DNA of 64,000 nt from Rhodococcus tibetensis (GCF_024438035.1 NZ_JANFQF010000028.1:1-64000); one strand, 5' to 3'; shown: positions 17,208 through 25,713, counted from the first letter of the stretch. The notes: generated by a model from the sequence alone, not told the origin. Made by a program: numbers and translations.

Positions 17208-17287
17208 CGCAAGGTCAATGCCCTCGTATCGAACGTGCCTCGCTAGGAATTCAACCCGCTGGCCAGTAGACCTTAGGAGTTCCCTGT

Positions 17288-18187
17288 ATGAACAACATCG
17301 ACCTGCGGGAATTTGTGCGTGAAATGCGCGAAAACTACCTGTCCCTCATCCCGTCCGCGGGATCGCCTGACCCAGTGGCCGACGTGCGGGTGATCGCCGT
17401 CCCGGCGTCGACTACGCCCCAGCGTGAAGTTTCAGTGCGGGCTTATCAACCGCTCGCTGCCGGGAGCGGACCCCACCCGATCATGGTCTTCGTCCATGGC
17501 GGTGGCTTCAGTGCTGGTGATCTCGACACCCACGACGTGTTATGCCGAGCTCTCGCCAACGGGGCCGGGGTGATCGTGCTTTCTGTCGACTGGCGTCTGG
17601 CTCCAGAACATCAATTTCCCGCCGGCATCGACGACGTGTACGAAGTGCTCACTTGGGCCCACCGCCACGGCGAGAGCATCGGCGGCGATACGTCACGACT
17701 GGTCATCTGCGGCGACAGCGCAGGCGGCAACCTCGCTGCCGGAATCGCGATCCTCGCACGGGATCGCAATGGACCTACGATCGCCGCGCAGCTGCTTTTC
17801 TATCCGACGGTCAGCAACAAGATGGACACGCCGTCCTGGGCCGAATTCGGCGATACCAACTTTCCGACGCGCACGGTAATGACAAATGTGATCGCGGCGT
17901 ACGTGCCCGACGACGTCGGTGTCTTCGACCCTCGGGTAGCCCCTCTATGGGCGAACCTCGAGAATTTACCGCCCGCGCTCGTGCAGGTCGGCGAACACGA
18001 TCCCCTCCGCGATGAATGTCTCGCATACGGCGCGGCGCTCACCCGCGCCGGAGGAACTGCCGAAGTAAAGGTCTACTCGGGCGCCGAACACGGATTCATC
18101 CAGTTTTTCAAAGACACGTCCACTCACCCCGAAGGCAAACGGGGCGTAGACGACGCCACCAAGTTCCTGCGCGACGTCCTCGCCTGA
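17288..18187 (+). CDS. Alpha/beta hydrolase, hormone-sensitive-lipase type
   Basis: A 299-residue esterase with Val-His-Gly-Gly-Gly-Phe (oxyanion hole) near residue 76, Gly-Asp-Ser-Ala-Gly-Gly (nucleophile) near 144, Glu-His-Asp-Pro-Leu-Arg-Asp-Glu (Asp) near 238 and Gly-Ala-Glu-His-Gly-Phe (His) near 268: a complete HSL/GDXG catalytic set. AGGAG precedes the ATG. It lies between two GMC oxidoreductase genes in a co-directional catabolic set, so it may hydrolyse an ester or lactone entering or leaving that pathway (inference). It is a different subfamily from the esterase at 2697, which has Gln at the nucleophile elbow. Confidence 0.88.
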   Translation: MNNIDLREFVREMRENYLSLIPSAGSPDPVADVRVIAVPASTTPQREVSVRAYQPLAAGSGPHPIMVFVHGGGFSAGDLDTHDVLCRALANGAGVIVLSVDWRLAPEHQFPAGIDDVYEVLTWAHRHGESIGGDTSRLVICGDSAGGNLAAGIAILARDRNGPTIAAQLLFYPTVSNKMDTPSWAEFGDTNFPTRTVMTNVIAAYVPDDVGVFDPRVAPLWANLENLPPALVQVGEHDPLRDECLAYGAALTRAGGTAEVKVYSGAEHGFIQFFKDTSTHPEGKRGVDDATKFLRDVLA

Positions 18188-18205
18188 GCCGCTCGGCTCG
18201 CGCGG

Positions 18206-18234
18206 GGAGTTCTCGAAGGAGTTCTCGAAGGAGT
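18206..18234. repeat. 12-bp tandem repeat, 2.4 copies
   Basis: The unit GGAGTTCTCGAA is repeated twice without change and followed by a partial third copy GGAGT. It lies 19 nt after the esterase stop. Its origin may be slippage; a function is not apparent. Confidence 0.8.
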
Positions 18235-18300
18235 GGTGCGCCATTAAGAAAGTCATCGATGAGTTGTTTTCAGTCGCTCCATCGCCGACAGTTGACGGCG

Positions 18301-18423
18301 CAGCGGATGATGGCCGCAAGGATGCAAGCCACCACTACATCGATCCCCACCCCAGGGGTCACTCGTCACGAATCCCCGGCGCAGGTAATCATGGACGCTG
18401 CGAACTCGGTCGCCGCTGAGTAG
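18301..18423 (+). pseudogene. C-terminal fragment of an alpha/beta hydrolase
   Basis: About 40 codons encode Met-Met-Ala-Ala-Arg-Met-x-Ala-Thr-Thr-Thr-Ser-Ile, and later Ala-Gln-Val-Ile-Met-Asp-Ala-Ala-Asn-Ser-Val, nearly the same as the C-terminus of the hydrolase at 7760-8440. The catalytic His-Gly-Ser segment is replaced. The rest of the gene is missing, so this is the tail of a lost paralogue, not a separate small gene. Confidence 0.75.
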
Positions 18424-18645
18424 GTTCCGAATACTGAGTAACCACACCGAGCGCGCGAGCAGCCGCCGCATTCGTTTCCCGTGACGGCCTCATCAGTTCA
18501 CTGGCATACCGAAATTTGCCCCATGGCGTACATGCAGCGCCGACAACGGCCGACCACCATCCCTGCTCAGAAGCCGGATACCGCGTTCATCGGCGCGTCC
18601 ACAGATTGTTTACGCGTGTGCAAAAACCAGTCATGGAGGAATAAG

Positions 18646-20187
18646 GTGCCAAACAGTTCAGCAATTGCAGCAGCAGACGTAGTCGTCATCGGTGCAGGAT
18701 CAGCAGGCTCGGTGGTCGTACGTCGTCTCCTCGACGCCGGGATGCAGGTCACGGTCATCGAAGGAGGACCCGTCGATTCCAAACCCGAAATCCACGACCC
18801 TCTCGGATCCATCGGGCTGTGGGCCAGCGAGGTGGACTGGGACTACCAGACGGTCCCGCAACCCTTCGCGAACGGTCAGACCATCCCCCAGCCACGAGGG
18901 AAGACCCTCGGCGGATCGAGCGCCTTCAACGGCATGATCTACGTCCGCGGCAGTGCCGCCGACTACGACATGTGGTCGATGCTCGGCGCCGCGGGGTGGG
19001 ATTGGAACTCGGTCGAGCCCTACTTCCGCAAGCTCGAAGACTTCGAAGGCGGAACGGACGGCGGACGCGGCATCGGCGGACCCCTTCACATCCAGCGGAA
19101 CCCGGCCGTCAACGAACTAACCAAATGTTGGGTGGAGGCAGCTGAGCAGGCCGGCTTCCCCTACAACGCGGACTACAACTCCGGCAGCAGCGAAGGCGTG
19201 AGCTACACACAGCACACCATCAAAGACGGCCGACGCTTCACCTCCTGGGTCGGCTACGTCCGTCCCATAGAGGACCACCCCAACCTCACCGTCATAACCG
19301 AAACGCTCGTATCTGAACTGACCTTCGACGGCACCCGCGTCATCGGCGTCAATTTCATCAAAGACGGTGTTGCCCAAACTATTACAGCGGACCGCGAAGT
19401 GGTGTTGGCAGCGGGCACACTGGGCACCCCCGCGATTCTGAACCGTTCCGGCATCGGCGCGCCCAACGAGTTGGCCCCTCTCGGTATCGTCGTCAAGGCA
19501 GACCTTCCCGGCGTCGGAAAAAACCTGCAAGACCACTTCTCGAGTCCCATCATTTGGGAGACACACGGGGAGATTCCCCCAGCAGGGGCGCAAGCGCTCG
19601 AGGCCCAGATTTTCGCCAAATCCCGGCCGGGCATTGCTGTCCCCGATCTTCAGCCACTGTTGATGAATTTCGTGTATCCCTTCATCGCCGGAGACCTACC
19701 CGAACACGGGTTCACTGCGGTCAGCCAAATCCTGCACCCCCTCAGCCGCGGAGAAGTCCGACTGCGATCCGCCCACCCCGACGCCGCCCCCCTCATCGAT
19801 TCGCGAGTGTTCTCCGAACCGGCTGACCTCGAAGCAATGATCGACAACATGGATCTTCTACGCGAAGTCGCATCTCAACCCGCGATCACGAAGTGGATCA
19901 AGGAAGAAGCGCGGCCAGGCAAAGACGCCACCACCCGCGCGGAAATGCGCGAGTACGTGCGCACCACCACGGTGTCAGGGCATCACCAGGTCGGGACAGC
20001 GAAAATGGGTGTCGATTCGATGTCCGTGGTCGATCCGCAGCTACGTGTGCACGGCATCGAGGGTCTGCGCGTAGCGGACGCGTCCGTAATGCCCACGATC
20101 ATCACCGGTAACACCAACGCACCGGCAATCATGATCGGCGAGCGCGCAGCCGATTTCATCATCAATGACAATGGATCGGCCAAATGA
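18646..20187 (+). CDS. GMC family FAD-dependent oxidoreductase (choline/aryl-alcohol oxidase-like)
   Basis: A 513-residue flavoprotein with Val-Val-Val-Ile-Gly-Ala-Gly-Ser-Ala-Gly-Ser near residue 11, Gly-Lys-Thr-Leu-Gly-Gly-Ser-Ser-Ala-Phe-Asn-Gly (GMC signature 1), and the canonical C-terminal Gly-His-His-Gln-Val-Gly-Thr-Ala-Lys-Met-Gly with the active-site His, followed by Gly-Asn-Thr-Asn-Ala-Pro-Ala-Ile-Met-Ile-Gly-Glu. GTG at 18646 is chosen for the GGAGG 6 nt before it; longer frames lack support. Its stop overlaps the next ATG (ATGA), coupling it to the zinc alcohol dehydrogenase. It likely oxidises a primary alcohol or reduces none-quinone acceptors; the substrate is not known. Confidence 0.9.
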   Translation: MPNSSAIAAADVVVIGAGSAGSVVVRRLLDAGMQVTVIEGGPVDSKPEIHDPLGSIGLWASEVDWDYQTVPQPFANGQTIPQPRGKTLGGSSAFNGMIYVRGSAADYDMWSMLGAAGWDWNSVEPYFRKLEDFEGGTDGGRGIGGPLHIQRNPAVNELTKCWVEAAEQAGFPYNADYNSGSSEGVSYTQHTIKDGRRFTSWVGYVRPIEDHPNLTVITETLVSELTFDGTRVIGVNFIKDGVAQTITADREVVLAAGTLGTPAILNRSGIGAPNELAPLGIVVKADLPGVGKNLQDHFSSPIIWETHGEIPPAGAQALEAQIFAKSRPGIAVPDLQPLLMNFVYPFIAGDLPEHGFTAVSQILHPLSRGEVRLRSAHPDAAPLIDSRVFSEPADLEAMIDNMDLLREVASQPAITKWIKEEARPGKDATTRAEMREYVRTTTVSGHHQVGTAKMGVDSMSVVDPQLRVHGIEGLRVADASVMPTIITGNTNAPAIMIGERAADFIINDNGSAK

Positions 20188-21284
20188 AGGTTCAAGCACT
20201 GGTCAAACGCGGCATCGACAACGTCGTTCCTGAAATGCTCGAACTCGAAGATCCTCGCGCTGACGAGGTTCTGGTGCGGATCGTATCGGCTGGAATTTGC
20301 CGTACCGACCTCGAAGTTCTCGACGGTCACCTGACCAATGTTCCCGACTCGGTGGTGCTCGGCCACGAGGGCGCCGGAGTCGTAGAGGAGATCGGGTCGG
20401 AGGTAACCACTGTGTCGGTCGGGGACGTGGTGGTGCTCGCCGAGGGCGCGTGCGGAACCTGCGATCGTTGCCGCTCCGGGCGGTACCCATACTGCGTTAA
20501 CCACGATCGCATCAACTTCAGCGGGCAAAGGCTCGATGGCTCCACCGCGCTGACCGATGAGTCCGGCGACATCGTGCACAGTCACTTCTTCGCGCAGTCG
20601 TCCTGGTCATCACATGTGCTGGCGCATCAGTCGAACACCATCAAGGTGTCGCCCAAGGCGGATCCGATGATGCTCGGGTCTTTCGGCTGCGGGATCCAGA
20701 CCGGCGCCGGCGCCGTCCTCAATGTTCTCGACGTCCAAGCTGGCAGCACCGTGGCCGTCTTCGGAGTCGGTATGGTCGGTCAAGCTGCCATCATGGCCGC
20801 GAGAGTGGCTGGCGCCTCGACGATCATCGCAATCGGGCAGAGCAGCGAAAGCCTCCAGCTCGCACGGGAAGTCGGCGCGACACACATCATCAAATCGGAA
20901 CCCAGCATGGACCTGGTCGCGACAGTTCATCGGATCGTCGGAGACGAGGGCGTCGACTACAGCGTCGAAGCGACGGGTGCACCGTCGATCATGGCTGCCG
21001 CCGTCAACGTCCTCAAAGAAACCGGCCACGCCGCGATCACAGGCGTCGCGGCCGGGCAGTCGATCGAAATCGATGCTTGGACGTTGATCAAGGGACGCAC
21101 CATTCACGGCACAGTTCTCGGTGATTCTGTTCCCTCGATTTTCATACCCCGATTGGTGGAGCTCTATTTGCAAGGGCGATTCCCAGCAGACAAGCTGATG
21201 ACCCATTACACGTTCGGCGAAATGAAAGAGGCTCTGTCCGACGCAGACAAGGGAAAAGTTGTAAAGGCAATACTGCATCCATAA
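20184..21284 (+). CDS. Zinc-dependent alcohol dehydrogenase (aryl-alcohol dehydrogenase type)
   Basis: A 366-residue medium-chain dehydrogenase. Catalytic zinc ligands are in Gly-Ile-Cys-Arg-Thr-Asp and Leu-Gly-His-Glu-Gly-Ala-Gly, the structural zinc loop is Cys-Gly-Thr-Cys-Asp-Arg-Cys with a fourth Cys in Tyr-Pro-Tyr-Cys, and the Rossmann motif is Phe-Gly-Val-Gly-Met-Val-Gly. The Phe-Gly-Cys-Gly-Ile-Gln-Thr-Gly-Ala-Gly segment is typical of benzyl-alcohol dehydrogenases and supplies the third catalytic ligand. The ATGA overlap with the GMC gene suggests one operon. It is a paralogue of the divergent-strand gene at 21421 and converges with it. Confidence 0.9.
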   Translation: MKVQALVKRGIDNVVPEMLELEDPRADEVLVRIVSAGICRTDLEVLDGHLTNVPDSVVLGHEGAGVVEEIGSEVTTVSVGDVVVLAEGACGTCDRCRSGRYPYCVNHDRINFSGQRLDGSTALTDESGDIVHSHFFAQSSWSSHVLAHQSNTIKVSPKADPMMLGSFGCGIQTGAGAVLNVLDVQAGSTVAVFGVGMVGQAAIMAARVAGASTIIAIGQSSESLQLAREVGATHIIKSEPSMDLVATVHRIVGDEGVDYSVEATGAPSIMAAAVNVLKETGHAAITGVAAGQSIEIDAWTLIKGRTIHGTVLGDSVPSIFIPRLVELYLQGRFPADKLMTHYTFGEMKEALSDADKGKVVKAILHP

Positions 21285-21360
21285 CCGTGAATCCTCGTAA
21301 TCGACTACTCGGTCCACCCGGCATGATTTAGGACTCCTTACTTCTTGTTCGAGTCGCACG

Positions 21361-21395
21361 GGGTCGGCGCAGGCTGTCGCGGCCTGCGCCGACCC
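21361..21395. terminator. Strong bidirectional terminator hairpin
   Basis: A perfect 14-bp GC-rich stem (21361-21374 paired with 21382-21395) with a 7-nt loop, located in the gap between two convergent alcohol dehydrogenase genes. There is no long T-run, as is usual for actinobacterial terminators. Confidence 0.85.
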
Positions 21396-21420
21396 GCGGT
21401 CGAAGCCGAGCTTGCCGGGC

Positions 21421-22527
21421 TCAGAAGACGATGACCGGTTTGATGATCTTGCCGCTTTCGGAGTCGGCGAAGGCGGTGTTGATGTCGTCGAGGGCGTAGG
21501 TCTGGATGAGCTTGTCGAAGGGGAAGCGGCCCTGCTGCCAGAGTTTGACGAGGCGGGGGATGAAGACCTGCGGCACGGCGCTGCCCTGAATGATCGTCTT
21601 GAAGGTCCATCCCTTGACTAGGGATGAGCCGATCTCGAAGCTGACGTCGGTGCCGGGCTTGGCCGCACCGACGAGGGCGAGGGTGCCGCGGATCGAGAGG
21701 GCGGCGGCGGCCTGGCGCAGGACGGTGGGCACCGCGGTGGTGTCGAGTGCGTAGTTGACGCCCTCGCCGCGGGTGATCTTCGCGATCTCGGCGACGACGT
21801 CGGTGGTGGCCGGGTTGATGGTGTGGGTCGCGCCGATCTGTTCGGCGAGGTGCAGGCGGGAGTCGTGCAGGTCGACGCCGATGACGGTGGTGCAGCCGGC
21901 GACGCGTGCGGCCATGATGGCGGCGGAGCCAACCGCGCCGACGCCAAAGACCACCAGCGAGGTCCCGGCCTCGGGGCGCAGCTCGTTGAAGACGGCACCC
22001 GCGCCGGTCTGCAGGCCGCAGCCGAGCGGGGCCAGGGCGGCGAGCGGGACGGTGGGGTCGACCTTGATGATGCTGGTCTCGACGACGTTTGCCCGTGTGG
22101 CGAAGGCCGACTGGCCGAAGAAGTGCGAGGAAATGGGCCCCGTCTCGGAGGAGAGGGAGGTGCTGCCGTCGCGGCGGCGGCCGCCGAAGTCCTCCGCCAT
22201 CAGGTTCTCGCAGTAGGCCACCAGCCCGGCGCGGCAGTTCTTGCAGTGACCGCAGTACGCGGCGGACAGCACGACGTGGTCACCCGGGGCCACGGTGATG
22301 ATGGCGCTGCCGACCGCTTCGACGATGCCGGCGCCTTCGTGGCCGAGCACAGCGGGTAGCGGGGTGGGGTAGATGCCGTCGCGCACGATGGCATCGGTGT
22401 GGCAGATACCGGTGGCCACCATGTGCACCCGGACTTCGTCGGGGCGGAGGTCGTCGAGCTGGAGCTGCTGGATGGTCAGGGGCTGGCCGGTGCCCGGAGC
22501 GACAGCGGCGGTGACAGTCGTGGACAT
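21421..22527 (-). CDS. Zinc-dependent alcohol dehydrogenase (aryl-alcohol dehydrogenase type)
   Basis: A 368-residue enzyme with the same architecture as the gene at 20184: Gly-Ile-Cys-His-Thr-Asp, Leu-Gly-His-Glu-Gly-Ala-Gly, zinc loop Cys-Gly-His-Cys-Lys-Asn-Cys, Leu-Gly-Cys-Gly-Leu-Gln-Thr-Gly-Ala-Gly and Phe-Gly-Val-Gly-Ala-Val-Gly. Insertion-like residues Gly-Gly-Arg-Arg-Arg-Asp-Gly-Ser-Thr match benzyl-alcohol dehydrogenases. The ATG at 22527 follows GGAAG. It is separated by 78 nt from the quinone oxidoreductase gene upstream on the same strand, so the two may be co-transcribed. Confidence 0.9.
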   Translation of the reverse strand: MSTTVTAAVAPGTGQPLTIQQLQLDDLRPDEVRVHMVATGICHTDAIVRDGIYPTPLPAVLGHEGAGIVEAVGSAIITVAPGDHVVLSAAYCGHCKNCRAGLVAYCENLMAEDFGGRRRDGSTSLSSETGPISSHFFGQSAFATRANVVETSIIKVDPTVPLAALAPLGCGLQTGAGAVFNELRPEAGTSLVVFGVGAVGSAAIMAARVAGCTTVIGVDLHDSRLHLAEQIGATHTINPATTDVVAEIAKITRGEGVNYALDTTAVPTVLRQAAAALSIRGTLALVGAAKPGTDVSFEIGSSLVKGWTFKTIIQGSAVPQVFIPRLVKLWQQGRFPFDKLIQTYALDDINTAFADSESGKIIKPVIVF

Positions 22528-22605
22528 GGGTGTCTCTCTTCCTGGTGTGGAGGGTGGCGTGGCGTCTGCTGACTCCCGGCACTCGGGGAGGCCGGGAAGC
22601 CATCC

Positions 22606-23589
22606 TCAGAGGCCGAGCAGTACGCGCCCGCCTCCACCGCGCTCGATGTGTTCGTGAGCGGTGGCGATGCGGTCGAGGGGGAGCCGCTCGGAGATAGAGA
22701 TCCGCAGGCCGCCGTCGAGGAGCGCGGCGGTGAGTTCGGCGGCGGCGTGGGCCTTCACTGCGGGGGCGAAGTCGTCGCTGCCCAACAGACGGAGGTTGGT
22801 GTCGGCGAAGCCGAGCGGCCAGTAGGGGATGTGTGGCCGGGCGTCCGAGGAGTAGTAGGAGCTGATGGTGGCACCGACGGCGACAATCTTGGAGTTGAAC
22901 TCGATGTGTCCGGCGAAGTCGACCTCGGCGATCCGGTTCACTCCGTCCGGTGCAGCCTTCCGGACGTCTGCGAGGAGGTGCGGATCGCTGGTGAGGAACA
23001 CCTCATGTGCGCCGAGGCCGCGCACGAAGTCCTGTTGTGCGGGGGTGCGGACGACGCCGATGACCCGGGCTCCGTCCCTGACGGCCATCTGGGTGGCGAT
23101 GGAGCCGACTCCGCCTGCCGCGCCGTAGATCAGGGCGGTCAATCCGTCCAGCGGACCGTCAGCGAACAGTGCTCGGTACCCGGTGATACCAGCGATGCCG
23201 AGGCAGGCGGCCTGGTCGAGGAGGATGGTGTCGGCGTCGTCCGGCAGCCGCACGGCCAGGGCGTCGGGGACGACGCAGTACTCCGCGGCAGTGCCGAACG
23301 GCCGGTAGGACTGTGCGCCGTAGCACCACACGTTCTGCCCCACCCGCTGGCCGTCGACACCGGAACCGACGGCATCGATCACACCTGACCCGTCACTGTG
23401 CGGGATGACCCGCGGGAACGGCATGGGCGCGCCGGGCAGGCCCCAACGCTTGCCCACATCACCGGGGTTGATACCTGAGGCGCTGGTACGGATGCGGACC
23501 TCGCCGGGTCCGGGTTCGGGATCCGGTAGATCACCGACTTCCAGAACCTCGCGGGCTCTGCCTTTGCGGTCGTACCACGCTGCGCGCAT
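22606..23589 (-). CDS. NADPH:quinone oxidoreductase-like zinc-free MDR protein
   Basis: A 327-residue member of the quinone oxidoreductase branch of the medium-chain dehydrogenases. It lacks the zinc-ligand Cys-His-Glu set and structural Cys cluster, and has Ala-Ser-Gly-Ile-Asn-Pro-Gly-Asp, then Ile-Tyr-Gly-Ala-Ala-Gly-Gly-Val-Gly-Ser-Ile-Ala as the NADPH loop. Such enzymes reduce quinones or activated alkenes. It lies among several redox genes (alcohol dehydrogenases, nitroreductase, OYE fragment) that together suggest an electrophile-handling group. The start ATG at 23589 has AAGGAA upstream. Confidence 0.88.
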   Translation of the reverse strand: MRAAWYDRKGRAREVLEVGDLPDPEPGPGEVRIRTSASGINPGDVGKRWGLPGAPMPFPRVIPHSDGSGVIDAVGSGVDGQRVGQNVWCYGAQSYRPFGTAAEYCVVPDALAVRLPDDADTILLDQAACLGIAGITGYRALFADGPLDGLTALIYGAAGGVGSIATQMAVRDGARVIGVVRTPAQQDFVRGLGAHEVFLTSDPHLLADVRKAAPDGVNRIAEVDFAGHIEFNSKIVAVGATISSYYSSDARPHIPYWPLGFADTNLRLLGSDDFAPAVKAHAAAELTAALLDGGLRISISERLPLDRIATAHEHIERGGGGRVLLGL

Positions 23590-23791
23590 CAGAGTTCCTT
23601 ATCTGTGATTCGGATCCAGTCCGGGTGGGGGATCCATTGGCTGTTTCCGGTGTGCCCTCGTCGTCGCCCGGCGCCTGGTCGCATGGGGACCGCAACCGTG
23701 TCAAGGTGGAGCGCCCGCAGCGCCAGCGAGGACGAAACCACTTTGCGACCGGCGAGGATCGAGCTGAGGGGTCCTCATCACATGCCTTCTT

Positions 23792-24826
23792 TCACTGGCT
23801 GGTGCGGGGGAGTGGTTCCTCGGTCATGGCGGCTTCGCCGGCTTCTTTGAGACCGGACGGGGTCAAGACCACGATTTTTCCGCTGATGCTGTTGGTCGCC
23901 ACGGCGTGATGGGCGTCGCGGATCTGGTCCATGCTGTAGGTGCGGAGGGGGCCGAGGCCGAATGCGCCGTCGCTTATTCGGTCCAGGTAGCGCTGCAGCA
24001 CCGGTGCGGGAAGGTCCGCTGAGCCTCCGCTGTAGGACGTGAGGCGCACGCCGCGGGGGATGTACGCGATGGGGTAGAAGTCGCGCACGGTCCACTGGTC
24101 GGACAGCATTCCGGCGAAACACACCGTTCCGTGGATCCGAGTAGAGACCAGGGTGTCGGGGAGGGTCGGGGTACCCACCAGTTCCAGCGCGGCGTCGACT
24201 CCGCCGGGCTTGATGCGGTGGACCTGGTTCGCGATGGCGCCGTTGTCCAGGATCGGATGGTCGACTGCGTGAGTCTCGAGGTTATCGAGTCGGTCGGGCT
24301 GCCGGGTGGTGGCCAGTACGGTGGCACCCAGGTCGTGGGCCAGGGCCGCCGTCGCGAAGCCGAGGGCGGAGGTGCCGCCCCGGATCAACAGGGTCTGACC
24401 GGATTTCAGATCCAGCCCCGTGGTGAGCGAACCGTAGGCGGTCTGCAGGGTCTCCGGAACAGCGCCGAGAACATCCCATGGCAGACAGGAGCGGAACGGT
24501 ACCACCGAGCTGCGCGGCACGACCGTGTACTCGGCATACCCGCCGTTGTAGGCGCGGCCCATTCCGCCCATCAGCGCGGCGACCTGTTGGCCGGGACGCA
24601 GATCGCTGCCGGGCGCGGCATCCACGACGCCGACGGCCTCCAGCCCGGGCACGATGGGATAACGCACTCCTTCGGCGAGGCCCATGCGCATGTGATAGTC
24701 GGAACGGTTGAGTCCGAACGCCTTCACCGCGATCCGCACCGAGCCCGGTCGCGGTTCGGGAACCGGCAGTTCTCGGATCTGCAGCTTCTCGACGGGGCCG
24801 GGCTCGGTGAGCACGACCGCGCGCAT
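23792..24826 (-). CDS. Zinc-binding-type alcohol dehydrogenase / quinone reductase family protein
   Basis: A 344-residue MDR protein starting Met-Arg-Ala-Val-Val-Leu-Thr-Glu-Pro-Gly-Pro, with Gly-Leu-Asn-Arg-Ser-Asp, then Leu-Ile-Arg-Gly-Gly-Thr-Ser-Ala-Leu-Gly-Phe-Ala as the nucleotide loop (quinone reductase branch). No zinc-ligand cysteines. A good AAGGAGGG lies 19 nt before the ATG but only 8 nt before an ATC codon in frame, so the true start may be earlier and unconventional. An inverted repeat of the MarR-operator type sits at 24909-24928, between this gene and the divergent gene at 25046. Confidence 0.82.
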   Translation of the reverse strand: MRAVVLTEPGPVEKLQIRELPVPEPRPGSVRIAVKAFGLNRSDYHMRMGLAEGVRYPIVPGLEAVGVVDAAPGSDLRPGQQVAALMGGMGRAYNGGYAEYTVVPRSSVVPFRSCLPWDVLGAVPETLQTAYGSLTTGLDLKSGQTLLIRGGTSALGFATAALAHDLGATVLATTRQPDRLDNLETHAVDHPILDNGAIANQVHRIKPGGVDAALELVGTPTLPDTLVSTRIHGTVCFAGMLSDQWTVRDFYPIAYIPRGVRLTSYSGGSADLPAPVLQRYLDRISDGAFGLGPLRTYSMDQIRDAHHAVATNSISGKIVVLTPSGLKEAGEAAMTEEPLPRTSQ

Positions 24827-24908
24827 CGTCCTGGCGATGGTCGATCCCTCCTTGTGCGGAGTAGTTCCTGGCGCGACCGGCGCGCCGTCCCCGCCACCGA
24901 TGCGGCGA

Positions 24909-24928
24909 GTAGTTCGCACTGCAACTAT
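24909..24928. promoter_or_regulatory. Putative MarR operator 4 (divergent promoter region)
   Basis: GTAGTTC, 6 nt (gcactg), CAACTAT. Half-sites and spacer match operators 1-3 at the left end with two differences. It lies 83 nt upstream of the minus-strand oxidoreductase and 118 nt upstream of the plus-strand NAD(P)-binding gene, and could serve either. It may bind the MarR protein of 655-1116 or of 25858-26361. Confidence 0.5.
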
Positions 24929-25045
24929 ACTCACAAAGACGATTCTCCTCGCAATTAATCGTCGAGGCGCGTCCGTCACCTGACGGCGCGGGTGACGCCC
25001 GGGGTCTTCTTGGGTGATCCGGATAACGGACGAAAGGAGCAAGTC

Positions 25046-25699
25046 ATGGCGACGGCCATCATTGGGGCGGGCAATGTCGGAGCTCGGCTGGCGCGTGGAC
25101 TGGTGTCTGGTGGCGAACGCATCGTCATCGCTACCAGGAATGTGGCTCAGGGGGAGTCGCTGGCCAAAGAGCTCGGGTCGCTGGCCGAGTCGGCCTCGGT
25201 GCCGGACGCCATCGCCAAGGCAGACACGGTGATCTTCGCGGTGTGGCTCGACACTATCCAGGACATGGTGCAGCAGTACGCCGACGTCCTGCCGGGCAAG
25301 ATTGTCGTCGACGCCTCGAACCCGCTCGCCGCTGATGGCAAGGGTGGCTTCCGGCGCACGCTACCGGAGAGCGAGTCCTCCGGCGAGCTCGTGGCTGGCT
25401 TGGTGCCGCAGGGCGCGTACTTCGTCAAGGCCTTCGGCACGGTGGGGGCCGAGTCGCTGAGCGCAGATGCCAACCGCAAGCCCGAGCGCGCGGTGCTGTT
25501 CTATGCCACCGCCCACGCGGCCGCCGAGTCGACGGTCGAGCGTCTCATCACGGCGGCCGGCTTCATGCCGTTGAAGGTGGGCGGCGTCGAGGTGTCCGGC
25601 CGGATCGAGGTCGGCGGCGACCTGCACCAGTTCGGCGGCCTGGGCGGCCGGGTCGTAAGCCTTTCCCAGGCGAAGGAAGCCCTGGCTTCCGCGAGCTGA
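25046..25699 (+). CDS. NAD(P)-binding oxidoreductase, NADPH:F420 reductase-like
   Basis: A 217-residue Rossmann protein with Ala-Ile-Ile-Gly-Ala-Gly-Asn-Val-Gly-Ala-Arg-Leu at the N-terminus, Val-Ile-Phe-Ala-Val-Trp-Leu-Asp-Thr near residue 68, Ile-Val-Val-Asp-Ala-Ser-Asn-Pro-Leu and Phe-Val-Lys-Ala-Phe-Gly-Thr. It is a paralogue of the protein at 11603. AAGGAG stands 6 nt before the ATG at 25046. Divergent from the MDR gene with a shared operator candidate between them. Substrate unknown; a cofactor-reducing role is one option. Confidence 0.8.
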   Translation: MATAIIGAGNVGARLARGLVSGGERIVIATRNVAQGESLAKELGSLAESASVPDAIAKADTVIFAVWLDTIQDMVQQYADVLPGKIVVDASNPLAADGKGGFRRTLPESESSGELVAGLVPQGAYFVKAFGTVGAESLSADANRKPERAVLFYATAHAAAESTVERLITAAGFMPLKVGGVEVSGRIEVGGDLHQFGGLGGRVVSLSQAKEALASAS

Positions 25700-25713
25700 G
25701 CGCGCTGGTTCGA

